A stretch of DNA of 64,000 nt, from assembly GCA_947313885.1 (NCBI GenBank), contig CAMZNU010000007.1, positions 1 through 64,000 of the forward strand. Direction: 5' to 3'. The notes beneath the pieces were generated by a model that was given only the letters and a program-made list of their open reading frames with translations, was not told the DNA's origin and searched no databases. Origin of the DNA: an uncultured Clostridia bacterium. GTDB lineage: Bacteria; Bacillota; Clostridia; Lachnospirales; CAMZNU01. Below are positions 55,087 through 64,000 of this stretch, one piece after another (the first letter of the stretch is position 1; each line of letters begins with the position of its first letter). The position numbers and the translations under genes were made by a program.

Positions 55087-58041
55087 ATGAAAAAAATTAA
55101 AATGATATTAATAGTTTTATTAATAATATTTGATGCGACAGCTGTACATAGTGCAGAGTATAATCTAATAATTCATTATAAAAAAGATGATGGGTACTAT
55201 AATAATTTATTATTAATAATAGAAAGTGAAAACCATGTAAAAAAAGAACGCTTTAATTATTATGATGAATATGGAATGACATTAAAAACAAACATTATAT
55301 TTGAAGAGGAAAAATTAGTAGTAAAAATACATGATGAAATAAATAATAAAGATGTAGATGAATTTATAATTGACCTAAGAAAAGGTAATGAAGTATGGCA
55401 CGAGAAAGATGAAGGTGTAAAATATATAAGCCCTAAGTTATATGTATCTACTTATGAAGAGATAAAAGAACTAGAGGTAGAAATAAAATATATAAACTAC
55501 GAGAAAAATTACGAAGGTTTATACTTAGAAATAAAAAATGATAATGGTAGTAAAAATAAAAAATATTATATAGAGAATAAAGGTAGTTATGGAACATTTA
55601 AATTAAAAGTAAAAAATAACAAACCAATATATTTTCAAATAAAAAAAGGTTTAGAAATAATTGACTTTGAAGATGGAGTAATATATCCGAACCAAAATAA
55701 AGATGGTGTACTAAAAGCATACATGATAGAGGGTAATAAATTTGTAGGCTATGATGAGGAAAAATTTAATAACTATAAGTATATAAAATCTAGCGAAATA
55801 ATATCTTTAAATAAAATAAAGATTGAATTATCTTATCCAATTAAAATAGGAAACAATAACAAGTTTAAAATAATAAAAGAAGAATCAGATACAAATAAAG
55901 AAAATGACGATATAAAAGATCAAATTAAAAATATTATAGAAGAAAAGGAAATATTAAAAGATAAAGTAAAAGATATAGATAAGTCTAAAGAACATGATGA
56001 TGTTATAGAAAAAGAAATATTGGAACAAGGAATTGAAAAGAAGGAAGAAGAACTAGAAAGTTTGAAAAATAAAGAAAAAAGAGAAATAGAAATAAAAAGT
56101 ATTACAAATGTGAATATTATAGGTAACGATTATTGTGAAAGTTTTGAAATAAACGTTGAGAAATTAAATATAGATGATAGTTATAAAGTAGTTTTAGAAG
56201 GATATGGAAGCAGTCAAATAAGTAAAGAAAAAGCATATGATAGTGTTGAATATAATAAGAAAATGGAAAAAATTGAAGAAATGGGAATAACAAAAAAAGA
56301 TACAAAATTTAAATTTAAATTATTTATGCCACTAGAAACAGAAGTTATTTTGAATATATACAATGAAAACTTATCATTATATAAGGCTATAAGTATGGAA
56401 AAGAAAAACGATGGATTTTTTGAAATTGAAATAGAAGAAAATGATATATTAAATAAATATTATGCGTATAGATTAATAAATGTAGAAGGTAGAAGTAAAG
56501 TAATAAACGATCCATTTTTAAAAATAATAAGCGAAGATGGTTTAGGTAAAATAGTAGCTAATGATAGTATAGGTAACTATAGAGTAAAAAAAAATATAGA
56601 AATGATTTATTCGGAAAAAGCGACAAAGGTATTTGAAGTAGAAGAAAAGGTTGTAAACACAATATCTAATTTAAATGCCGAAATAAATAAATTACAAGAA
56701 AATGCCGAAGTTATAGATAGTTATATTAATAAAGATGTTATAGAAAAAAAAACGTTAGATAAGGAGTTAGATAAGTATTTGGGAGAAAAGGAAGAAAAAG
56801 ATACGATATTAAAAGATGTAGATATAATATATTATGAGTATATGTTAGATGGGTTGGTAGATATTGAGAATAGTGAAGGAACAAATGAAAAAAAAGGAGA
56901 AAATGAAAATAGAAACATAGAAAATGAAAAAGAGTTTTTTTTCCCATCTGAGCAGAAAAAACCTGTAGGAGAGAAGAAGTTAAGAACAGAAAAAAGTTTT
57001 TTAAGCGATAGAAGTATAGATGAGAAAATAAAAAAAAGTAATTTAAGTTATGAGAGTGAGAAACTAAACTATACCCATTTTTATATAAAAAATGATAGTT
57101 ATTTAAACTTGTTTAGAAATGAAGAAAACATAAAATATTTAAAAGAATTTATAAAAGATCTTCAAGAAAAAGGCAAAGGTGTAATAATAGACTATCGAGT
57201 AAATGAAAATAGGTTGCAAGGTATAAATGACAAATATTATTTTAAGAATAAGGAATTGGCAATAGAAAGAGGGTTAGTAAAGAAGCTAATAAAAGATGAT
57301 ATAGAAAGTTTAATAAATATATATGAAATAGAAGGTGTAGTTTTAAATGAGGAATATTATACGGAGGAGTTTATAGAAGAGGTAAAAGATGAGTTTTCTA
57401 ATATTCATATATTAAGTAAATATGATATGAGTGATAAAATAATTAAGAATATGATACTTGGAGAGGAAGTGAAAGATGAGATTTTAAAATTAAAAAACGA
57501 AAGTATAAATTTTTCAGAAATAAGTACAGATGTCGATAGTACAATAGATGAGTATATAACAAATGTATTATTAGTTTTAAAAGGCATTCCATATTTAAGT
57601 GAAGTAGATGAGAAAAATATTGAAGAAGTAAATAAATTAATAAAAATCAGGAAAGAGTATGATCATTTTCAAAGTGAAATTGAAATAATAAAAGACGGAG
57701 GGGGAGTGTTAATATACGATCAATTAGATAGACGGACTAATAACAACGTAAGAACATTTATAAACTATAGTGATAATGATTTGATGGTATATGTGGGAAA
57801 TATGAATGGCGATAAAAGTAAGTATAAAATAATAAGTAACAATAAGGTAGATAAGGGAGAATATTTAAATGATAAAATATTATTATCAAGTAGAAGTGTT
57901 TGGATGTTGGAAATGGAAAAAGGTAATGATATACAAAGTGAGTATGTAGATTATTCAGAATATATAATAATAGTAGGTAATTTGTTATTGTCTGTAGGTG
58001 TAATATGGATTGTAAATAAAACATATAAAAAAATAATCTAA
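55087..58041 (+). CDS. Decayed type I pullulanase-like membrane-anchored protein
   Basis: 984 residues: signal peptide (~1-22), a PUD/CBM41-like domain (~24-125; YNLIIHYKKDDGYYNN, VWHEKDEG), an unassigned domain and a Lys/Glu coiled coil (~270-340), a CBM48-like module (~405-505; FKFKLFMPLETEVILNIYN, NDPFLKI), an acidic linker, a shrunken GH13-like barrel (~660-900) and a C-terminal membrane helix (~962-980). Barrel landmarks align with pullulanase (EFIKDLQEKGKGVIID, LLVLKGIPYLSEVDE, LIKIRKEYDHF), but the nucleophile motif DGFRFD reads EGVVLN and the YNWGYDP and NH motifs are missing. Hydrolysis is not expected; glucan binding at the surface is possible. Own terminator. Confidence 0.75.
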   Translation: MKKIKMILIVLLIIFDATAVHSAEYNLIIHYKKDDGYYNNLLLIIESENHVKKERFNYYDEYGMTLKTNIIFEEEKLVVKIHDEINNKDVDEFIIDLRKGNEVWHEKDEGVKYISPKLYVSTYEEIKELEVEIKYINYEKNYEGLYLEIKNDNGSKNKKYYIENKGSYGTFKLKVKNNKPIYFQIKKGLEIIDFEDGVIYPNQNKDGVLKAYMIEGNKFVGYDEEKFNNYKYIKSSEIISLNKIKIELSYPIKIGNNNKFKIIKEESDTNKENDDIKDQIKNIIEEKEILKDKVKDIDKSKEHDDVIEKEILEQGIEKKEEELESLKNKEKREIEIKSITNVNIIGNDYCESFEINVEKLNIDDSYKVVLEGYGSSQISKEKAYDSVEYNKKMEKIEEMGITKKDTKFKFKLFMPLETEVILNIYNENLSLYKAISMEKKNDGFFEIEIEENDILNKYYAYRLINVEGRSKVINDPFLKIISEDGLGKIVANDSIGNYRVKKNIEMIYSEKATKVFEVEEKVVNTISNLNAEINKLQENAEVIDSYINKDVIEKKTLDKELDKYLGEKEEKDTILKDVDIIYYEYMLDGLVDIENSEGTNEKKGENENRNIENEKEFFFPSEQKKPVGEKKLRTEKSFLSDRSIDEKIKKSNLSYESEKLNYTHFYIKNDSYLNLFRNEENIKYLKEFIKDLQEKGKGVIIDYRVNENRLQGINDKYYFKNKELAIERGLVKKLIKDDIESLINIYEIEGVVLNEEYYTEEFIEEVKDEFSNIHILSKYDMSDKIIKNMILGEEVKDEILKLKNESINFSEISTDVDSTIDEYITNVLLVLKGIPYLSEVDEKNIEEVNKLIKIRKEYDHFQSEIEIIKDGGGVLIYDQLDRRTNNNVRTFINYSDNDLMVYVGNMNGDKSKYKIISNNKVDKGEYLNDKILLSSRSVWMLEMEKGNDIQSEYVDYSEYIIIVGNLLLSVGVIWIVNKTYKKII

Positions 58042-58080
58042 AAAGCATGTCGAAAATATTTCGGACATGCTTTTTAGATT
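58035..58080. terminator. Bidirectional terminator between pullulanase-like gene and bofA-like gene
   Basis: 17-bp perfect arms AATCTAAAAAGCATGTC with an inner GAAA/TTTC pairing; the left arm contains the stop codon. Confidence 0.9.
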
Positions 58081-58341
58081 TTAGATAATTGCTTGAATTA
58101 AATATAAAGTAAAAAAACCAGGTATTCCTAAAATGGCAGTAAATAAAACGGTAAAAAAATTCACTCCAATATAAATAGATGTAAAAGATAAAAGGGAATT
58201 AAAAACGTTAATTCCTAGAACGGCGAAACTACTTTTAATTAAAAATTTAAAAAAAGTAGCATATTTCACAGAAAAGATTTGTAAAACTAAAATAATGCAA
58301 CATACTAATATTAATAGAATAAAAACTGAGTTAATAGACAT
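58081..58341 (-). CDS. BofA-like protein (pro-sigma-K processing inhibitor family)
   Basis: 86 residues from the ATG after TAGGAGGG (ORF track starts 29 codons earlier inside yaaL). Two membrane segments and the BofA C-terminal pattern: LGINVFNSLLSFTSIYIGVNFFTVLFTAILGIPGFFTLYLIQ, including the NxxT and GxPG positions. BofA holds back the SpoIVFB protease that activates sigma-K. Partner yaaL is just upstream, while recR, the other usual neighbour, is 11 kb away. Confidence 0.85.
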   Translation of the reverse strand: MSINSVFILLILVCCIILVLQIFSVKYATFFKFLIKSSFAVLGINVFNSLLSFTSIYIGVNFFTVLFTAILGIPGFFTLYLIQAII

Positions 58342-58357
58342 TGTAATCCCTCCTAAG

Positions 58358-58594
58358 TCATGAAATGTTACGTGATTTATAAAGTCTAAGATAATAACTG
58401 TATTTATTTTGTGCGGAGTTAATGTCATAGATACAACTATCTATGAGGGTAGGGTCAGTAATAAATTCAAATTGATTGTACATAGAATTTAAATAAACTT
58501 CTATTTCCCGTAGAATTGATAAAATTTCTAAATTTTCATTATGATTTTGAGATGAGTTAGCTTTTTTAATATTTTTGGTTAAAAATGTATCCAT
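58358..58594 (-). CDS. YaaL family protein (DUF2508)
   Basis: 78 residues from the ATG following AAGGAGG (ORF track begins 12 codons earlier). Helical DUF2508 pattern: REIEVYLNSMYNQFEFITDPTLIDSCIYDINSAQNKYSYYLRLYK, matching the FNxVTDPDLVDxAIYxxxAAxxKYxYLL core of YaaL. Function unknown; conserved before bofA in spore formers. Confidence 0.85.
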   Translation of the reverse strand: MDTFLTKNIKKANSSQNHNENLEILSILREIEVYLNSMYNQFEFITDPTLIDSCIYDINSAQNKYSYYLRLYKSRNIS

Positions 58595-58654
58595 ATATGA
58601 CCTCCTTTGTACTATTTTAAATATAGTCAAAAAAAAAAGAAAATATTCCTGTAT

Positions 58655-58681
58655 TAATAAAAATAAAAAAAAAACCGATAA
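58655..58681 (+). promoter_or_regulatory. Possible sigma-28 (SigD) flagellar promoter
   Basis: TAAT, 15 bases, then ACCGATAA, close to the TAAA-N15-GCCGATAA flagellar consensus; 45 bases before the large flagellar-type gene. CCGATAA is rare in non-coding DNA here. Confidence 0.5.
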
Positions 58682-58725
58682 TAAATATAATGAAATATTT
58701 AGAATAGATAAGGAGTATTATAAAT

Positions 58726-61686
58726 ATGAGAATAGATAACAGTAATAAAATAATAATAAATAATAAAGAGGTAAAAAAGGAACTATCTATAAATGAAGGA
58801 ATTGTAAGAGGAAAAATAATAGACATAAAAAATAGCGATGTAAAAATAAGGTTGGAAAATGATAAAGAAATAGTAGGCAAAAGAAATCAAATAGATGGAA
58901 ATATAGGTGATAGCATTAAATTTAAAGTAATAGGGAATGAAAAAGGACAAATTAATTTAAAGCAGATTAGGGAAATAAAAAATAATGATAAAGTAAGTAT
59001 GGATATAGTAAAGACGTTTAATAGAAGTAATGGAAATAAAATAGAAGTAGAAGAAAAAAGTTTATTAGAAGATACGATAGAAAAAAACATAAAAAAAGAG
59101 CAGTTAAAAAGAAAACTTAATCATAATAAAAATAGTTTAACAAAAAGTGCGGTAGCATTGTTAATAGAAAATGGATTCAATGTAAATAACATTGAAATAG
59201 GGCAATTATCAGAAGTTATAGAAAGTTGTAAAAAAGGGGAAGAAAAAGATAGAAAGATAGAAGATAATATAAGTAAAGAAATAGGTATGAGTAGTTTAAA
59301 AATGCAAAATGCATATGACATAATAGAAGATAGTGTAAAAAAATTAGAAACTATTAGAGGGAATGATAACATAGAGAAAGAGAAGTTAATAAAAAGTGGA
59401 AATGAAGTAACGATAAATAATTTAATGAGTAGTAAGTATGAAGCAGATAATAACATAGAAAATAAGTATTTAGATGAAGGGATAGAAGAAAAGATAAAAA
59501 GCCATTTAAAAAAGATAGGGATAGAAGAAAGCGAAGAAAATATAAGTATTAGTAAGAAATTTATATTAGAGGATATAGAAATAAATAGAGAAAATATAAG
59601 TAAATGGAAATTTATGAATGATGATATAAAAGAGATAAGAATAGATACGTATGTAAAAAATGCTGTTAGGGGATTGGAAGAAGGAAATCATCCAAATCAG
59701 ATAAATTTAAGAGAGCTAAAGGAAAATGTAAGACCATTATTTGCCGAGATAGAGGATGCAAGAAAGAATTTAAAAATAGATGATAAAGTAATAAAATATA
59801 TGGAAGATAAAAACATACCATTTACGATAAATAGAGTAATGGAGGAAACAAGTAAATATAGAGAAGTCGAGCTAGAGGGAAGAAAAAAAGATAATGAAAT
59901 AGAGAATAAAAAAATGTTATTGGAAATACAATATAAATTAACGAGTGAAATAAGTTATAGTTTAGCAAAAAGAGGTATAGAAATAAATAATAAGCCGTTA
60001 GAAGATGCGTTAAGAGAAATAAAGAAGATAGAGGAAGAAGGATATATAAAAGCTATAAAAAAAGGTGGACTAGAAATAACAAAAGAAAATATAGCGACAG
60101 TAGAAAATACTATAACAAAAGTAAAAGGAAGTAGTCCGTTTACAAATGAGACATATAAAAGGATAGTAGATAAAAATTTTAAATTTAATATAGAAGATAT
60201 ATATGAGAGTAGTAATTTAAGAAGATTAGAGAAGGGATATGCGGTAACGGAGACAGTAGTAAACAGTAAATTCAAAGATAGTTTTAATAAAATAAAGGGT
60301 GAAATATTACCATTGTTAAAAAGTTTGGGAATAGAGGACAACGACATAAACATAAAAGCTAGTAGTATATTAATAAAGAATAATATGGAAGTGAATGTAG
60401 AAAATATAAATAAAGTTTCATTAATAGATATGGAACTAAATAAATTGGTAAAAGGATTAAAACCAGACATAGTGGTAGAGATGATAAAAGAGGGAGTAGA
60501 TCCATTAAAAGAGGAAGTAAGTAAAATTATAGAATATATAAATAAATATGAAGAGAAGGAAGGGTTTACAAAGGAAGAAGATATAATAGAAAATATACTA
60601 AGATTAGAGAAGGATAAGGGCGTAAGTAAAGAACAATTAGAGGCAGTAAAAAATGTGTATCGTGGGATGAATCAAGGGTTAAAAAATGATAGAGTAGCCA
60701 TAGGTAGTTATGTGGGAACAGAAAAAACATTAACATTAGAAAATATATTAAACAGTTCAAAGTACTATAAAAAAACAAAAGGTAAGAGTGAATTTTTAGA
60801 TGAGATAATCGATGAAAATAGGGGATTCAAAGAGAGTGAAGGAATAGCAGATAAATTAAACAAAGAATTAATGCGAGAAATAGTGAGGCAAAAAAACTAT
60901 GGGGTAGTAAAAGAGATAGTAAGTAGGAAAGAAGATGTAAGTTTAAAAAGTATGTATGAAGAAGTGATAGAAAGTGAAGGGAAGATAGAAGAAGGAAATA
61001 TAGAAAATATAGAAAAGTTAAAAAATGATATAGATGATAAAACATATAAGTGGTTAGAAAAAAACGATATTCCGATCACATTGGGAAATGCAATGGAAGT
61101 TAAGGAATTAATAAGAAAGCCAAAAGAAGTGGAAAGAAAAATAAAGGAAAGTATTAAAAATGATAAAAAGGTCAGAGAAAAGTTATTTAATGTAGAGGGG
61201 AACAATTTAGGAGAAGTAGTAGAAGAAGGAAAAATATTAGATGAGGTAATAGGAGAGATCAGGGGAAGAGATATAGGAAAAGCTATAAGTGATTTAGAAA
61301 TACACAAAAGTGTAATGAAAAGTTTAGAATTTCAAAATGAATTAAACAAGGGAAACAATGGATTTACAAAAATACCTATTAGAATGCCACTTAGTGGTAA
61401 TGAAACAAATTTAACGATGTACGTATTGGATAAAAACAAGTTAAAAAACGATGAAGTAAACATAATATTTAAATTAGAAACAAAAGAACAAGGTGAAATA
61501 AGAATAGACATGAAGCTAGATAAGGTAAAAAAGGAAAGTTATGTAGAAATACAATGTGATAATGGTAAAATATTTGAGGATAACATGGAAGAAATAAAAA
61601 AAATAATAAAAACAAAAAATATTGAAAAAGTTAATATAAAAATAAAAAAAGACGATAAGCAAAATGAAAATTTGTTTATCATATAG
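58726..61686 (+). CDS. Large helical protein with FliK-like C-terminus, flagellar cluster
   Basis: 986 residues. A short N-terminal beta domain (~15-90; GIVRGKIIDIKNSDVKIRLENDKEIVGK), then some 700 residues of Lys/Glu-rich helices with recurring units (ENIxxWKxMNDDIKE, VNNIEIGQLSEVIE), each including an N/T-x-ENI step, and a C-terminal beta region (~875-985): IPIRMPLSGNETNLTMYVLDK, KEQGEIRIDMKLDK, then VEIQCDN, like the FliK hook-length domain (LGEVEVxLxLxxGxLxVxF). Lachnospirales have such proteins (DUF6240-like) in flagellar loci. It lies 10 bases from the tiny ORF and 110 from flagellin. FliK-like role is inferred. Confidence 0.65.
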   Translation: MRIDNSNKIIINNKEVKKELSINEGIVRGKIIDIKNSDVKIRLENDKEIVGKRNQIDGNIGDSIKFKVIGNEKGQINLKQIREIKNNDKVSMDIVKTFNRSNGNKIEVEEKSLLEDTIEKNIKKEQLKRKLNHNKNSLTKSAVALLIENGFNVNNIEIGQLSEVIESCKKGEEKDRKIEDNISKEIGMSSLKMQNAYDIIEDSVKKLETIRGNDNIEKEKLIKSGNEVTINNLMSSKYEADNNIENKYLDEGIEEKIKSHLKKIGIEESEENISISKKFILEDIEINRENISKWKFMNDDIKEIRIDTYVKNAVRGLEEGNHPNQINLRELKENVRPLFAEIEDARKNLKIDDKVIKYMEDKNIPFTINRVMEETSKYREVELEGRKKDNEIENKKMLLEIQYKLTSEISYSLAKRGIEINNKPLEDALREIKKIEEEGYIKAIKKGGLEITKENIATVENTITKVKGSSPFTNETYKRIVDKNFKFNIEDIYESSNLRRLEKGYAVTETVVNSKFKDSFNKIKGEILPLLKSLGIEDNDINIKASSILIKNNMEVNVENINKVSLIDMELNKLVKGLKPDIVVEMIKEGVDPLKEEVSKIIEYINKYEEKEGFTKEEDIIENILRLEKDKGVSKEQLEAVKNVYRGMNQGLKNDRVAIGSYVGTEKTLTLENILNSSKYYKKTKGKSEFLDEIIDENRGFKESEGIADKLNKELMREIVRQKNYGVVKEIVSRKEDVSLKSMYEEVIESEGKIEEGNIENIEKLKNDIDDKTYKWLEKNDIPITLGNAMEVKELIRKPKEVERKIKESIKNDKKVREKLFNVEGNNLGEVVEEGKILDEVIGEIRGRDIGKAISDLEIHKSVMKSLEFQNELNKGNNGFTKIPIRMPLSGNETNLTMYVLDKNKLKNDEVNIIFKLETKEQGEIRIDMKLDKVKKESYVEIQCDNGKIFEDNMEEIKKIIKTKNIEKVNIKIKKDDKQNENLFII

Positions 61687-61696
61687 AGAGGTGTAA

Positions 61697-61795
61697 ATGA
61701 GCGAAGAAGAAAAAGAAATATACGAAATAATAAATAACATAGTAAATTTTATAGATAAAAAGAATAGTGAAACTAAAATAAAAGGGAGTGTATAA
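61697..61795 (+). CDS. Tiny acidic ORF before flagellin (32 aa)
   Basis: Too short for the ORF track. ATG seven bases after GAGAGGTG opens MSEEEKEIYEIINNIVNF... ending in KGSV; its stop codon abuts the flagellin ATG and its last codons contain the flagellin ribosome site (AAAGGGAG), so it is placed for translational coupling. Helical and charged; function unknown. Confidence 0.6.
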   Translation: MSEEEKEIYEIINNIVNFIDKKNSETKIKGSV

Positions 61796-61796
61796 A

Positions 61797-63239
61797 ATGA
61801 GAATTAATCATAACATAGCATCATTAAATATAGCGCAACAATTAAGAAATTCAAATAAGAGGATGACGTTATCGTCAACTAGATTATCATCAGGAGTAAG
61901 AATAAATTCTGTAAAAGATGATGCAACAGGAATGGCGATATCAACAAAGTTAGAAAATCAAGAAAGAGGATTAGGAAAGGCTAGAGAAAATTCATTAAAC
62001 GGTATATCACTAATTCAGACACTAGATGGAACATTAAGTTCGATACATAGCATGGTGCATAAAATGCGTGAGTTATCGATACAAGCAAGTAATGATACGA
62101 ATACGACGTCAGATAGAGAAAAGATGCAAAAAGAGGTAGAACAATTGAAGCAAGAAATAGATGTAGCTGCGAAAAACACATCATTTAATAATATAAAGTT
62201 GTTATATGGTGATAGTGAGAGACTTGTATATAATAGTGAGCCTGTAGCAGGAGGAGTAACCTTCGTATCAGATAGTATGAAAAAAGGTACATTAGAATAT
62301 ACTGTAGATAAAATAGGAAAGCCAGCATCTTTAGATATAGAAATACCATCAGGAACAGTACCGTTAGGACTAGAAGGTAAAATTTTTGTAAATGGTGCAG
62401 AATTAAATGTGAATCTAGAAGATACAGCAGATGATATAGGTGTAAAATTATTAAAAGCTTATGACAATGCAGGGATGGAACTAATAAAATTGGGAACAGG
62501 AAAAAATAAGTTAGTAACATTAGATGAAGGTTCAGAAGAAAAAATAAACATAGAGGATAAAGATGATATATTAATGAAAGCAGGATTTATAATATCAAAC
62601 TTAGAAGATGGAACAGATGCGCAAGTAACGTTAAACGGATATACAGATAAGGAGTTTGAAAGCACAGCAAAAATAACGACGAAAGGTAATCATATAGAAA
62701 TAGTAAGTGATGGAGGAAAACAAATAAATATAGATTTAAACTTTACTGTATCAGAGAGTACAGGACAATATGAATTAAATGATGGTAATAGTGTAGGGAT
62801 AGACGTTGGTGGGGGATTAAAATTAGAAGCAAAAATAACAGAGCATGGTGGTATAAAAATACAAGTAGGACAAAATAAAGATATGGAATTAGATTTATTT
62901 GTAGAAAAAATCGATCTAAAATCATTAGGTATAGAAAATTTAAGTATAGGTACGTTTATAGGTGCACAAAAAGGTATTCAAAAATTAGACATAGCTGTAG
63001 AAAAAATATCATTAATAAGAGCAAAGGCGGGAGCGTATCAAAATAGATTTGAATATACTATAAAAAACTTAGATACAGCTCAAGATAATACAACAATAGC
63101 ATTAAGTAGAATACGAGATACAGATATGGCAAAAGAGATGACAGAGTATAGTAAGCATCAAGTAATATACCAAGCGGGAATTTCGATACTAGCACAATCA
63201 AATCAAAGACCACAGCAAATATTGCAACTATTAGGATAG
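61797..63239 (+). CDS. hag: Flagellin
   Basis: 480 residues from the ATG after AAAGGGAG (ORF track starts three codons earlier). Conserved N-terminal D0/D1 (MRINHNIASLNI, LSSGVRINSVKDDATGMAIS, NDTNTTSDREKMQKEVEQL) and C-terminal D1/D0 (RAKAGAYQNRFEYTIKNL, SRIRDTDMAKEMTEYSKHQ, QSNQRPQQILQLL). The variable middle (~145-375) is acidic and Lys-rich with beta repeats. Exported by the flagellar type III system with FliS, encoded next. Confidence 0.97.
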   Translation: MRINHNIASLNIAQQLRNSNKRMTLSSTRLSSGVRINSVKDDATGMAISTKLENQERGLGKARENSLNGISLIQTLDGTLSSIHSMVHKMRELSIQASNDTNTTSDREKMQKEVEQLKQEIDVAAKNTSFNNIKLLYGDSERLVYNSEPVAGGVTFVSDSMKKGTLEYTVDKIGKPASLDIEIPSGTVPLGLEGKIFVNGAELNVNLEDTADDIGVKLLKAYDNAGMELIKLGTGKNKLVTLDEGSEEKINIEDKDDILMKAGFIISNLEDGTDAQVTLNGYTDKEFESTAKITTKGNHIEIVSDGGKQINIDLNFTVSESTGQYELNDGNSVGIDVGGGLKLEAKITEHGGIKIQVGQNKDMELDLFVEKIDLKSLGIENLSIGTFIGAQKGIQKLDIAVEKISLIRAKAGAYQNRFEYTIKNLDTAQDNTTIALSRIRDTDMAKEMTEYSKHQVIYQAGISILAQSNQRPQQILQLLG

Positions 63240-63243
63240 GTAA

Positions 63244-63723
63244 ATGATGACAAACAAAGATTATGTTGTAAAAATAACGAATGCTACAGGGGTTCAATTA
63301 ACTATAATAACCTTTGAGTTATGTATATTAAATATAGATAATAGTATAAAGATATTAGAAGATAAAAAAGAGATAGATAAAAAAATTTTTATAGGTTATA
63401 TAGATAAGAGCAAGAGTTTTTTAGATGAGTTAATACTAAGTTTAAATTTTGAATATGAAATATCGAAATCATTATTAGAATTATATCTATACGTAAATGA
63501 GAAATTAGTACAAAGTAAGATTAAAATGAACATTGAAAAATTAGAAGAGAGTAAAAAAATATTAAGTGAAATAAAAGAAGGATTTGTAGAGGTAGAAAAA
63601 AACGTAGAAAGTAAAGTTAACGAAGTAGAGAATAAAGAAAAAATATATGCGGGGTTAACATATTCAAAAAACGAATTAAATGAGTATATAGATGATAGAG
63701 ATGGAAAACAATATAAAGCGTAA
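63244..63723 (+). CDS. fliS: FliS-like flagellin chaperone
   Basis: 159 residues. Helical FliS pattern: ATGVQLTIITFELCILNIDNSIKILED, KKIFIGYIDKSKSFLDELILSLNFEYEISKSLLELYLYVNEKLVQSKIKMN, where FliS has LxxxLdfe.g.ia.nL..lY.Y....L..An. The C-terminal ~40 residues are an extension. It would cap newly made flagellin before export. Five bases after flagellin, ATAGGTAA weak ribosome site, thus coupled to it. Start could be either of the two ATGs. Confidence 0.8.
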   Translation: MMTNKDYVVKITNATGVQLTIITFELCILNIDNSIKILEDKKEIDKKIFIGYIDKSKSFLDELILSLNFEYEISKSLLELYLYVNEKLVQSKIKMNIEKLEESKKILSEIKEGFVEVEKNVESKVNEVENKEKIYAGLTYSKNELNEYIDDRDGKQYKA

Positions 63724-63763
63724 TAAAAAAAACTGTAAATTTATTTACAGTTTTTTTTTATTA
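63720..63763 (+). terminator. Terminator after fliS with 21-bp perfect arms
   Basis: Arms GTAATAAAAAAAACTGTAAAT and exact complement with a 2-base centre; includes the fliS stop. Confidence 0.92.
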
Positions 63764-63901
63764 CAAAGGGTATAAAATATTTACAAGAGGAAAAAATAAT
63801 AAAAAAAGGTGAAAGATGATAAAAAAAATAAAAAAATGAAGTAAATTAATTGATAAAGATGAAAAATAAATATATAATCAAATAAAAAGGATGGTGAATA
63901 T

Positions 63902-64000
63902 ATGTTAATAGAATTTAAAGGAAATAGCCCTAAAATTGAGAGTAGTGTATTTTTAGCGGAAGGCGTAAAAATAATAGGGGCTGTTGAATTAAGAGATAAT
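63902..64000 (+). CDS. Gamma-class carbonic anhydrase-like protein, 5' part
   Basis: Cut by the window end. 33 codons behind AAGGATGGTG: MLIEFKGNSPKIESSVFLAEGVKIIGAVELRDN, which is the start of a left-handed beta-helix hexapeptide protein of the gamma carbonic anhydrase/PaaY group (usual form: P.I..saFiAp.A.viGdV.iG). The metal-binding histidines are beyond the edge. Confidence 0.7.
   Translation, partial: MLIEFKGNSPKIESSVFLAEGVKIIGAVELRDN

Noticed and set aside
58617-58880. 87-residue minus-strand hydrophobic ORF
   Set aside because: Overlaps the start of the large flagellar-type gene and the yaaL upstream region; composition is typical of antisense A/T-rich translation.

Overview
The window is very AT-rich (G+C looks below 30 percent; not counted) and comes from a Gram-positive-type, motile, endospore-forming anaerobe of the Clostridia, probably near the Lachnospirales. 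Evidence: Spo0A, a BofA-like protein, a SpoIIQ-like M23 protein, YaaL, flagellin with FliS, a NadD-YqeK fusion, PyrK/PyrDB-type dihydroorotate dehydrogenase, and strong GGAGG ribosome sites. I cannot name the genus. There is no phage, insertion sequence, CRISPR array or rRNA operon; one tRNA-Arg(ACG) is present.

Layout. 0-7 kb: accessory genes (a coupled secreted protein and membrane protein, a MATE exporter, a DUF1292 protein, orphan FliD-like and FliL-like proteins, a zinc-ribbon membrane protein, HIT). 7-16 kb: glgA, a DUF5711-cvpA pair, tRNA-Arg, nagE-type PTS, nadD/yqeK-rsfS-recO-vanW. 16-28 kb: the complete de novo UMP pathway in two operons, pyrK-pyrD-pyrF-pyrC-pyrE (minus) and carA-carB-pyrB (plus), separated by a GNAT-like gene and a membrane protein. 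28-36 kb: yeeE-like/SDR/nfo, a degenerate polysaccharide deacetylase, a type II restriction-modification pair whose nuclease is out of frame at an A7 tract, nadE, a formate/nitrite channel. 36-49 kb: an EAL protein, obg-yhbY, fba, spo0A, a tandem repeat array, tcyP, rhodanese, rimM-trmD, recR-ybaB-dnaX. 49-55 kb: M23 protein and the str operon rpsL-rpsG-fusA-tuf. 55-64 kb: a decayed pullulanase-like membrane protein, bofA-yaaL, and a flagellar cluster (large FliK-like protein, tiny ORF, flagellin, FliS), ending in a cut gamma-carbonic-anhydrase-like gene.

Most striking: each pyrimidine operon starts with a good sigma-A promoter, a strong ribosome site, a 31- or 37-codon leader ORF crossing T7-T8 tracts, and an intrinsic terminator whose rising arm contains the leader stop codon. 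This is the layout of UTP-sensing coupled transcription-translation attenuation (known from enterobacterial pyrBI), not the PyrR system usual in Firmicutes. In addition, PyrB carries a C-terminal graft of only the zinc domain of the PyrI regulatory chain, without its nucleotide-binding domain. The cell may therefore have replaced allosteric control by transcriptional control.

Other themes: terminators are unusually long perfect inverted repeats that include the stop codons of the genes they end, and one has spawned a ~280-bp array of 13/14-bp copies of its arm. Several proteins keep a family fold but have lost catalytic residues (pullulanase-like, NodB-like, M23, GGDEF).
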